From: Prevotellaceae bacterium UBA7028
GTDB taxonomy: Bacteria; Bacteroidota; Bacteroidia; Bacteroidales; Bacteroidaceae
Length of the DNA stretch: 15,792 nucleotides
Reading direction: 5' to 3'
NCBI GenBank assembly: GCA_002494215.1
Contig: DLBF01000174.1
Span: 1 to 15,792, forward strand
This document shows positions 1 through 6,234 of the stretch, in pieces. A program made the position numbers and the translations under genes. The notes beneath the pieces are model-generated. The model was not told the origin of the DNA. It ran no database searches and saw only the letters and a list, made by a program, of their open reading frames with translations. Positions within the stretch are counted from its first letter, which is position 1, and each line of letters starts with the position of its first letter.

Positions 1-317
1 TGAGCCGGCTCAACTTTTTGGGGGTATTTCAAGAAAATTAGCCAAAATCCCTTAAAATATTTAGTACAGGGGGCTTTTTGTGGTTTGCAGACCACAAAGA
101 GTTCAAGGTTCAACGGCCTTACGGCCAGTTCAAGAGTTCAAGGTTCAATATCGGAAGAGCAAGGAAATAATAATTTTCAACTTTCAATTCTCAATTCTCA
201 ATTTGATAACGGTTAGCGAAACTTGCAACTTGAACGCCGAAGGGGTCGCGAGCGAATAGCGAGAACAAAGTGGCAAACTTGAAACCATCTATTATCTATT
301 ATCTATCATCTATATCC
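1..317. repeat. Non-coding repeat-rich region downstream of the TlpA operon
   Basis: No convincing gene is seen here. The region is built from short repeats. A perfect 17-bp direct repeat (aagagttcaaggttcaa) lies at 97-113 and 132-148, a 35-bp period. A 7-bp tandem repeat (tcaattc, about three copies) lies at 184-204. A second 7-bp tandem repeat (atctatt/atctatc, nearly four copies) lies at 287-313, directly after the stop of the TlpA-like gene. An 8-bp perfect inverted repeat with a 6-nt loop (tttgtggt/accacaaa) lies at 77-98, and a 12-bp palindrome (tgagccggctca) at 1-12 may be the edge of a structure cut by the window. No U-tract follows the hairpin on the minus strand, so I do not call a terminator. 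Confidence 0.7.
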
Positions 318-2192
318 TTATTCCAACGCCTTGTTTATTTGTGCTTCGATGTCCCTTAGAACTTCGTTGTTGAAGCCCGTTTTCTCCCATACTTTCTTGC
401 CCTGGCGGTCATAGAGGTAGTACTGGGGGATGCCGCCGGGGATGGGAATCTCCGCCCATTTCTTTGAGGTCATGCGATAGTGAATGCCAGGAATCTTGAG
501 CACGCTCTCTGTCCATTCATTCATGAAGCTGGACTCATCAGTCAGATAAACAAAGACAACATCCTTGCCTTTCAGATTCTCCTTCAATGGCTCCATAGCC
601 TCGATACCCCTTCTGCAAGGTCCGCACCAAGTAGCCCAAAGGTCGAAGAACACAACCTTTCCAGGATGCTCGTCCACGATGGTCTGCAGCAGCTTATCGC
701 CAGATACATCGGGCGTTGGCTTCATGCGGTCTTTTGCCTCTCGCTCTATGCGCTCCAACTGGACACGGTTACTGTCGTTGAACTCGCGTAGCACACGTTG
801 GAAATAAGGATGAGCCTTCGCTATCTCACTCTCAGGCAGAACCTTTCCCTGTTTCATGACATCGCCTATCTTCTTTGCCTCTGCCATGGCCTTCGTCATC
901 TTGTACGGTTCACTTTCTGTGAGTCCATTGGCCTCGAAATAAGGCAGCACTTCATCATGAAGAGGGAAGTAATAGCTCCGTCCGTCGCGGAAGAACTGCA
1001 ACTCCCGGGCATGAGGGTCAACCAGCGTGTAGGTCTTCTTTATGTTAGCCAAAACACTATCTGGATTGGAAAGATTATACTTCCAAGCGAGGAAGCCCAG
1101 ACAAAGGACGTTGCAACGCACATAGGCTCTGTCTATCAGCAGTGAGAAGAAATCCTTCTGCCTGCGAGTATAGTCTTTTCGCTCCGCCACTCCCCGACGC
1201 AAGGTATCAAGGTTCTGCCACAACTTCTCTCGCCACTCGGGGAAGTCCTTCACCTCGTCGTAGGATGGTATTTCCGACATCATATTGAGGAAATAATGCT
1301 TCTTATTATCCAACATGACTTCGTTGAGGTCCCCTATCGTTCCGCCCAAACGGTAGCCGTGATGAGAAGGTTTGCCTGCTGCGAAATCAAACATCCATGC
1401 ATTGCAGGTAGCTTGATCGAAATCGACCGTCAGTGTCTCGCCTGGAATCAATATCATGTTATACTGGTCACCACCCCCCACATAGTCCAACCAGGGACCA
1501 GTGAAATGAGGTATTATGGCTGTATAAGCAGGTTGGGAATATCGGCAAACAGGTCCATCGTCAATGCCCTTCACATTGTATTCGCTTGTTACAGGGTCGC
1601 GACTATAGTCCCCGAACCAACCAAAATTATTAGTGGTATCCCCAAGTAGGGTAAAGGTGGCTGTAGCCGTTCCATACTTCAGGGTCAGCGGTTCGAGTGG
1701 CTTCCCGTCGTCCTTTCTTGGTTGATAGGCAGGCAGTAGCTCTGGATAAAGTTTGTTATCAGTCCTAATGCCACAGAATTTCCACATATCATAATCATCG
1801 TCCTCTATATAATCGAAGGTTTTTGTTCCTTTGGGTAGTGGGTCGAAGTAGAGAATAACGGAATCCTTTCGGGCATCCTTCTCATATTCTTTCTCAAATT
1901 CGAACGTCTCGTCGGCAAGAATTTTCCCGCCTTCCCGAGTAATGATACGCCCCTTCTGACAGGCAAATATCTTCCCGTCAGCTTGCAACCGGGCACCAAC
2001 CATCCTCCAACTTCTCCAACTGGCACATTCCATGCGGAAGTGCACGATGGTAGCGTTTTTCGTCAGTTCAACTCTCATGGGAAAGATTTGAACAGATGTT
2101 GAAGATTTGAATGCAGGACGTTCAATGACCTTGTCCCCTGCGTTGGCTGCCAAACATAGGGCAGCAAACAGCACAATGATTAGTTGTTTCAT
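318..2192 (-). CDS. TlpA-family thioredoxin-like protein with long N-terminal domain, exported
   Basis: This 624-aa protein starts with a basic N-terminus and a hydrophobic stretch over residues 4-18, ending in an Ala-rich cleavage region: a signal peptide. The C-terminal ~135 residues form a thioredoxin fold. WCGPC places the redox pair at about Cys523 and Cys526, and GGIP puts the expected cis-proline near residue 589. TlpA/ResA-type proteins reduce or shuffle disulfides in the periplasm, facing outward from a membrane. Residues ~20-480 are unclassified by me; they hold several Cys and Trp/Tyr-rich beta-like segments, then a charged helical stretch around 440-485. Bacteroidota often fuse such N-terminal domains to TlpA domains. 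The start is 2 nt after the stop of the barrel ORF, so the two are almost certainly co-transcribed. The redox function is well supported; the substrate is unknown. Confidence 0.85.
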   Translation of the reverse strand: MKQLIIVLFAALCLAANAGDKVIERPAFKSSTSVQIFPMRVELTKNATIVHFRMECASWRSWRMVGARLQADGKIFACQKGRIITREGGKILADETFEFEKEYEKDARKDSVILYFDPLPKGTKTFDYIEDDDYDMWKFCGIRTDNKLYPELLPAYQPRKDDGKPLEPLTLKYGTATATFTLLGDTTNNFGWFGDYSRDPVTSEYNVKGIDDGPVCRYSQPAYTAIIPHFTGPWLDYVGGGDQYNMILIPGETLTVDFDQATCNAWMFDFAAGKPSHHGYRLGGTIGDLNEVMLDNKKHYFLNMMSEIPSYDEVKDFPEWREKLWQNLDTLRRGVAERKDYTRRQKDFFSLLIDRAYVRCNVLCLGFLAWKYNLSNPDSVLANIKKTYTLVDPHARELQFFRDGRSYYFPLHDEVLPYFEANGLTESEPYKMTKAMAEAKKIGDVMKQGKVLPESEIAKAHPYFQRVLREFNDSNRVQLERIEREAKDRMKPTPDVSGDKLLQTIVDEHPGKVVFFDLWATWCGPCRRGIEAMEPLKENLKGKDVVFVYLTDESSFMNEWTESVLKIPGIHYRMTSKKWAEIPIPGGIPQYYLYDRQGKKVWEKTGFNNEVLRDIEAQINKALE

Positions 2193-2194
2193 AA

Positions 2195-3982
2195 CTATTT
2201 GCTTTTAGGTTTCTTGTCGAATCGATAAACGACGTGAAGGAGGGCATAGCGAGGCAGCACGTTGGTGTATGTCTCTGTACGCCCCTGAGCGTTGATGGTG
2301 CGTGTAACGTTAGAAAGCTGGCCTAAGATGTCGAACCCATCAACCACCACCAGCCACTTACCCTTGAGGAAGGGGCGTGCAAGACGGGCATTCCAGACAA
2401 CATCCTTGGTGTTAAGTTCCGGATCGGCATAACCTGTACGGCCATAAAGGGTGAGAGCCGTGGTGAGGTCGAACTTCCAGGGCAGATGAATCGTGGCATC
2501 CGCTCCAACGCGATACTGCCAGGCAGAGAGGCCTTCCTCTCCAAAGGAAGAGAGAGTAGCGCGGTCGCTGGTGTAACGGTCCCAAGAGATATTGGAAGAG
2601 AAGTTCAGGAAGTGCTTACCCAGCGAAAGGCTGAGCTTGGGAGCAAAGGAGAGCGTCAGGTTACGGACGATACTCTTATCAGTGGCAACCTCTTGCCCAC
2701 TGTTCCCTGTTCCTTGCTCTTCGCTCATCAAGTCCACACTATTGCGATAACTGAACTGCGTGACCATGCTGGCGCTGTGTTTCCTGCCATCGCCAAAGCT
2801 ATAGTTAATGGTATGCCTTGCATAAGCATCCCAGTTGCCATTGACATTCACAGGCCGATAGGTGCGAATACCTGTCTGGCGGTTGTATGTCTGCCCCATT
2901 CCTATGGCATTATGGACAAAGCCATAGTTGAGGTCGATACGGTTGTGCATGTTTTTATTCAACGAATACAGGTTGCCATCGAGATTTGTTCTCATACGGA
3001 AAGCGTAGCGTAGGTCTGGGTTGCCGATATGGATGTTCATAGGATCCGTGTCGTCAACGATGGCCGCCTCGTTCATGAGGTCGGGCGCTTCGTTGTTGAA
3101 TTTTACTTCGAGCCCAGCATGATGTCCGTCTTTTGTCCTAATCCATGGTTTAACAGAGAATTCAAAGGTAGGAGTGAAGCGATGAAGAACAGTATCGATG
3201 GCGCCACGTTCGTAATCATTGCGCTGATGGTTAAGAGTCCCCGAGAAATCGACATCAAGACACAGCATTCCCCACTCCCCTTGCTGAAGGGTGTGTTTAA
3301 GTTCTATCCACGGACAATGTTTATTCTCGATATAATGGCTCAGGCTGCTGTTTGTGCAGTCGAAGACCTGCTGATATTCGCTCACACTGGGTAGCAAGTC
3401 GATGGGACGAGCAAAGGAAGAGTCGGCACCTGCCAACTGGTCGAGACGATAGACACTCTCCTGCTCGCGCAAGTTGCGATATCTAAATCGATAGCCAACG
3501 ATAAGTCTGCGGTATCCCTCCCCCAGTGAGAATGTATAAGACATAAAGGGGGATATTTCGAACTTGCTGCGAGGGGGCGTGTTGATGAATTGGTGACGGA
3601 AGAGAGGAGACTGTTGAGAATCGGCGTAATTAGAGCTCTGTCTGGAGAACTGTCGTCGGGCATTCTCGCGGTATTCACCATCCAAACCGAAGTTAACCAC
3701 ATCGTTGGTACCCTTTACCTTCAGGGTGCTATAGACCCCTGCCGATGTCTCGAAGTCGTGCCCTATGCCAAGGTGCTCGCGAAGCTGTCGGTTGATAAGT
3801 GTATCACGCAAGCTGGGACGAGGAGACGTCGGGGAGAAAAGGTTGTCGAGCAACTGACGGCTAACATCCGCAACAGGCGCAGAAAATAAGCCCGACGTAC
3901 TGCCCGATGTATTATTGAAATGGCTGTAGTACATACTTAGGGTGCCCTGTAGCCTCACCTGCTTGCCGCTATAGGTGTACAT
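2195..3982 (-). CDS. C-terminal barrel part of an interrupted TonB-receptor-like outer-membrane protein
   Basis: This 595-aa ORF has no signal peptide and is full of alternating aromatic/polar beta strands, with a C-terminal strand region ending YALLHVVYRFD. That is the pattern of an outer-membrane beta-barrel. It is in the same frame as the 464-aa ORF upstream, separated only by a TAA and an AAC codon. Its first ATG comes from a 9-bp duplication, so it is not an independent gene start. On its own the fragment lacks export and plug sequences and is unlikely to reach the outer membrane even if reinitiation at the ATG 3 nt after the stop makes it. Joined to the upstream ORF with one repeat copy removed it would form a 1058-aa barrel protein of normal family size. 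Treat it as half of a nonsense-interrupted gene, possibly phase-variable. Confidence 0.85.
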   Translation of the reverse strand: MYTYSGKQVRLQGTLSMYYSHFNNTSGSTSGLFSAPVADVSRQLLDNLFSPTSPRPSLRDTLINRQLREHLGIGHDFETSAGVYSTLKVKGTNDVVNFGLDGEYRENARRQFSRQSSNYADSQQSPLFRHQFINTPPRSKFEISPFMSYTFSLGEGYRRLIVGYRFRYRNLREQESVYRLDQLAGADSSFARPIDLLPSVSEYQQVFDCTNSSLSHYIENKHCPWIELKHTLQQGEWGMLCLDVDFSGTLNHQRNDYERGAIDTVLHRFTPTFEFSVKPWIRTKDGHHAGLEVKFNNEAPDLMNEAAIVDDTDPMNIHIGNPDLRYAFRMRTNLDGNLYSLNKNMHNRIDLNYGFVHNAIGMGQTYNRQTGIRTYRPVNVNGNWDAYARHTINYSFGDGRKHSASMVTQFSYRNSVDLMSEEQGTGNSGQEVATDKSIVRNLTLSFAPKLSLSLGKHFLNFSSNISWDRYTSDRATLSSFGEEGLSAWQYRVGADATIHLPWKFDLTTALTLYGRTGYADPELNTKDVVWNARLARPFLKGKWLVVVDGFDILGQLSNVTRTINAQGRTETYTNVLPRYALLHVVYRFDKKPKSK

Positions 3983-3995
3983 GTTTTACATGTTT
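3978..3995 (-). repeat. Perfect 9-bp tandem duplication creating an in-frame stop codon
   Basis: On the plus strand tacatgttt occurs at 3978-3986 and again, without a gap, at 3987-3995. On the coding (minus) strand this reads aaacatgta twice. The TAA stop of the 464-aa ORF (3986-3988) is formed exactly at the junction of the copies. One copy alone would read Ala-Asn-Met-Tyr-Thr-Tyr and continue into the barrel. Flanking bases do not extend the repeat in either direction. Confidence 0.95.
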
Positions 3996-5380
3996 GCCAT
4001 CCATTCATTGTCTTTTGCGCGACTAAAGCTATAGTCATAGGTATCGCCATTGGGCAGGAAGGTCTGCGACGTTGTGCGTTGATCTTGCCGTGTTGTAGAA
4101 TGCGACACATAAATGGAGCCATAGTATTCCCTCGTTTTTTCTTTGTTTTCTGTTTCGACTTTTACGATGCCTATCTCGTTGCTTCGCAGGAGATTTCCCG
4201 AACCAGGCTCCCAACCACCCTCACTTCGCAAGTCGAAGCCATCATCGCTCAGATTGTTTGCCTTACCAAAAACACACAAACTCGATTGCTCGGTTTTGCG
4301 AAAGGCAAAGAGACGTGCCAAATAGGGCATCTCGTCCTGACGGATACCAGTTCCTGCCTCCACGTTCGCTATCCAGGTCGCCTTGTACTCCTTTTTCAGG
4401 CGCACGTCTATGACATGATGCTGCGTACTTTCGTCCTTACGGCCCAGCCACTCGTTCTCTTTGGACTGCTTGTCGTAAACCGCAATGCTCTTTACCGTAT
4501 AAGCCGGCAGGTTCTCGAGCATCAACTTTCTGTCACCCATGAAGAGATCCTTACCATCGAGCAGAAGGTCATCCACAAACTGGCCATTGTGATAGATGCG
4601 ACCATCTTCCCTGAGCTCCATACCTGGCACCTGCTTTAGCAAGGCATCCAACATGGAACCGTCCGCAAGTTTGAACTCATCGGCATTATAGACAATGGTA
4701 TCGCCCTTGTAATAGAAGCGGACACGCGATGCTGTGACAGTAACCTCTTGCAACATAGTCTTCTCCTTATGCAAGTAGAACGGCGACACAATCCGCGATG
4801 TCTCCCTGCGGCCAACACTGTTCATTGTATAATTAAGGTAGATAGTCCGATAGCCATCATACGAGACGCGGAAAATATAATCCCGCGGGAGGGCTGGCAC
4901 CTCGAAACTAAAGAATCCAGCATAATAACCATTCTCCCTTCCATTAACATAATTATACCGGTACTGTCTGGCACTGACAGAGTCTAAGAGCACGCTGTCT
5001 CTTCCCAACAGTTCCACTTTGGCTCCAACCAGAAACTCACGTGTACGGGCATCGAAGACACTTCCATGCAACTTTATGGTACGCGGTTTATAGTCCCTAT
5101 CGTACTGGACGAATATCTGCTTACCTTTTATCTTTACCTTCACAGGCTGTCCCTGGCAGAGACGTTTGACGGCAGCCGTCATGGAGAGTCCGTTGAGGCT
5201 GGCATATACAGGCAGATGGTCGAGGTCGTTCACAATGAAATTGACGGTGTACTCCGTATTCATGTCGCGCAAGGTTGCGAGAGCCGTTGCCAGAGACTCA
5301 CCACGGAACGTCAGGTCGCGTGCCGAAAGATTAAGGCTGGCACTTATATATATAAGAAGGAGTAAGACAATCTTTTTCAT
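3986..5380 (-). CDS. N-terminal part (signal, STN, carboxypeptidase-regulatory, plug) of an interrupted outer-membrane barrel protein
   Basis: This 464-aa ORF has a signal peptide (residues 1-20, cleavage near LSA). An STN-like domain at ~22-92 has the pattern of short beta strands and two helices and contains LNGLSMTAAVKRL. A carboxypeptidase-regulatory-like beta-sandwich lies at ~101-185. A TonB-receptor plug at ~208-310 opens with LQEVTVTASR and includes the LLKQVPGM and DGKDLF signatures. The first barrel strands follow from ~330 to the stop. Intact family members run on into a barrel of ~600-700 residues; this one stops after about 130 residues of barrel because of the TAA at 3986-3988. 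The start is preceded by AAGGAGG at 5388-5394, 7 nt away, and overlaps the leader ORF stop as ATGA. The intact protein would be a TonB-dependent-type transporter or related barrel. Ligand unknown. Confidence 0.85.
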   Translation of the reverse strand: MKKIVLLLLIYISASLNLSARDLTFRGESLATALATLRDMNTEYTVNFIVNDLDHLPVYASLNGLSMTAAVKRLCQGQPVKVKIKGKQIFVQYDRDYKPRTIKLHGSVFDARTREFLVGAKVELLGRDSVLLDSVSARQYRYNYVNGRENGYYAGFFSFEVPALPRDYIFRVSYDGYRTIYLNYTMNSVGRRETSRIVSPFYLHKEKTMLQEVTVTASRVRFYYKGDTIVYNADEFKLADGSMLDALLKQVPGMELREDGRIYHNGQFVDDLLLDGKDLFMGDRKLMLENLPAYTVKSIAVYDKQSKENEWLGRKDESTQHHVIDVRLKKEYKATWIANVEAGTGIRQDEMPYLARLFAFRKTEQSSLCVFGKANNLSDDGFDLRSEGGWEPGSGNLLRSNEIGIVKVETENKEKTREYYGSIYVSHSTTRQDQRTTSQTFLPNGDTYDYSFSRAKDNEWMANM

Positions 5381-5466
5381 CTCACTTCCTCCTTCTTCTT
5401 TTCTGGATTAACAAACAGGGTATCGAAATCCTGTCTAATCTTAATGCCATCGAACATGTTCATCAT
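5377..5466 (-). CDS. Short leader ORF (29 aa) translationally coupled to the barrel gene
   Basis: An ATG at 5466-5464 opens a 29-codon frame (starts MMNMFDGIKI, ends NPEKKKEEVR) that stops at TGA 5379-5377. That stop overlaps the ATG of the barrel gene as ATGA, a classical coupling arrangement. An in-frame TGA lies 13 codons upstream of the ATG, so this is not the tail of a longer gene in this window. The peptide is polar, with no signal, cysteine or membrane segment. Its last codons also supply the purine-rich AAGGAGG ahead of the next start. It could be a real small protein, a coupling leader, or a chance ORF. I do not recognise a family. Confidence 0.4.
   Translation of the reverse strand: MMNMFDGIKIRQDFDTLFVNPEKKKEEVR
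5388..5394 (-). promoter_or_regulatory. Strong Shine-Dalgarno-like site for the barrel gene
   Basis: The minus strand reads AAGGAGG 7 nt upstream of the ATG at 5380. Genes in Bacteroidota usually lack an obvious SD, so this site supports the chosen start and possible reinitiation from the overlapping leader ORF. Confidence 0.5.
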
Positions 5467-5549
5467 ATCTAGTAAATTTATTAAGTGTTTGCGCCGTATT
5501 TCGGGTCATGATTACAGAAAAAACTAACCTTAAGTGCGTTTTTTCACTC

Positions 5550-5557
5550 CAAATATA
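5550..5557 (-). promoter_or_regulatory. Bacteroidota-type -7 box for the leader/barrel/TlpA operon
   Basis: The minus strand reads TATATTTG, a full match to TAnnTTTG. No convincing TTTG is seen 19-21 nt further upstream, so the -33 half is weak. Its place between the upstream terminator (5640-5666) and the leader ORF fits the operon promoter, leaving roughly 75 nt of 5' leader. Confidence 0.5.
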
Positions 5558-5639
5558 CTATTTTCTAATTACAGAGGAATAAATAAAGACACTTATTAAC
5601 AATCCGAGAGAATGATTTAATACTTATTTGCACATACAG

Positions 5640-5666
5640 AAAAAACCTCCCCAGAATCTGGAGAGG
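5640..5666 (-). terminator. Intrinsic terminator after the HMA-like gene
   Basis: On the minus strand a 9-bp stem (CCTCTCCAG with CTGGGGAGG, one G-U wobble) and a 3-nt loop are followed at once by six T. It starts about 25 nt after the stop at 5691 and separates this gene from the barrel operon. Confidence 0.88.
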
Positions 5667-5690
5667 CTCCTCAACTATTAACAACACAAA

Positions 5691-6080
5691 CTATGCAACT
5701 ATACGCTTGATGTAGCGTGCAGACGTTTTATTGGCATCGTAGCTAACTATCACTTCGCGAGTGCGTGCATTCCAATGTGCATCCTTTACACCGCTGATGC
5801 GACGAGCTTTAGCTTCAATTTTCTTGGGATTGTCACGATGACCTACCCTGATGCTGCAGGTCTTCATGTCTGGACGGTAAGCATGCTTCTTGTCAACATG
5901 GCCCGGTTTGTGGTCCTTCTTGTCGAAATGAGCATCCTTCCTGTGGTTATCTACTACAACAACATGATTTCTTCTGCCGCTGTTTACTACGTGATTTCTA
6001 TTATCAGCCTTTGCAGGCATTGCGAATGCGATTGCCATCATCATCATGGCTGCCATCGCTTTGTTCATTATCTTCTTCAT
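5691..6080 (-). CDS. Small exported His-rich protein with HMA-like C-terminal domain lacking the CxxC
   Basis: I choose the ATG at 6080 (129 aa). A longer frame opens at 6173, but its first 31 codons run through the -7 box at 6129-6136 and look non-coding, whereas Met at 6080 begins a clean Lys-Lys plus Ala/Met-rich signal peptide (residues 1-25). Residues 26-72 are a low-complexity linker with seven His spaced by Asp, Lys and Asn. Residues ~74-129 match the beta-alpha-beta pattern of heavy-metal-associated (HMA) domains: KKIE, ISGVKDAHWN, EVIVSYD, KTS. At the loop that normally carries MxCxxC the sequence is GHRDNP, so both metal-binding Cys are absent; the single Cys is in the first strand (~residue 75). 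A periplasmic metal-binding or folding role is possible, with His replacing Cys, but this is inference. Confidence 0.75.
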   Translation of the reverse strand: MKKIMNKAMAAMMMMAIAFAMPAKADNRNHVVNSGRRNHVVVVDNHRKDAHFDKKDHKPGHVDKKHAYRPDMKTCSIRVGHRDNPKKIEAKARRISGVKDAHWNARTREVIVSYDANKTSARYIKRIVA

Positions 6081-6128
6081 AACCTTAAACTTTAAATGGT
6101 TCAACATTTTGTTTCTTGATTTCAATGG

Positions 6129-6136
6129 CAAAGGTA
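6129..6136 (-). promoter_or_regulatory. -7 promoter box for the His-rich HMA-like gene
   Basis: The minus strand reads TACCTTTG, a full match to TAnnTTTG, about 50 nt upstream of the chosen ATG at 6080. The -33 region has only a weak TTTCT-like match at about 19-nt spacing. The site lies downstream of the long hairpin at 6162-6212, as expected for an independent transcription unit. Confidence 0.5.
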
Positions 6137-6161
6137 AGGCCTTTACGTTAGGTACAGAAAT

Positions 6162-6212
6162 GAAATCCCCCATACCTTAGGGAAAGTTTTCCTAAAGTAT
6201 GGGGGAGATTTC
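6162..6212. terminator. Long near-palindromic hairpin between the GH127 operon and the HMA-like gene
   Basis: The outer arms CCCCCATAC(C)TTAGG (6167-6181) and CCTAA(A)GTATGGGGG (6191-6205) pair over 15 positions with one mismatch. The centre (gaaagtttt) can continue the pairing almost to position 6186, and gaaat/atttc extends the outside with a 2-nt bulge. The tail after the stem on the minus strand is ATTTCATTTC, only moderately T-rich. It begins about 22 nt after the GH127 stop. Terminator is the simplest reading, but the symmetry is longer than a terminator needs. Confidence 0.6.
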
Positions 6213-6234
6213 CTCAGCAAGAAATATGCCAGTT

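Noticed and set aside
97..313. Possible CRISPR array in the repeat-rich region
   Set aside because: There are only two copies of the 17-bp repeat with a single short gap and heptamer tandem repeats; no regular repeat-spacer pattern and no cas genes in the window.
3983..3988. Frameshift as the cause of the split barrel gene
   Set aside because: The two ORFs are in the same frame; the break is an in-frame TAA from a 9-bp (three-codon) insertion, so no frameshift is involved.
3986..5380. SusC-type receptor of the glycan operon
   Set aside because: The gene lies in a different operon separated by two terminators and has no SusD partner. Its domain order and neighbouring TlpA gene fit a different barrel family.
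5691..6173. 160-aa version of the HMA-like protein
   Set aside because: The extra 31 residues lie upstream of and across the -7 box and would hide the signal peptide. The ATG at 6080 gives a normal exported protein.
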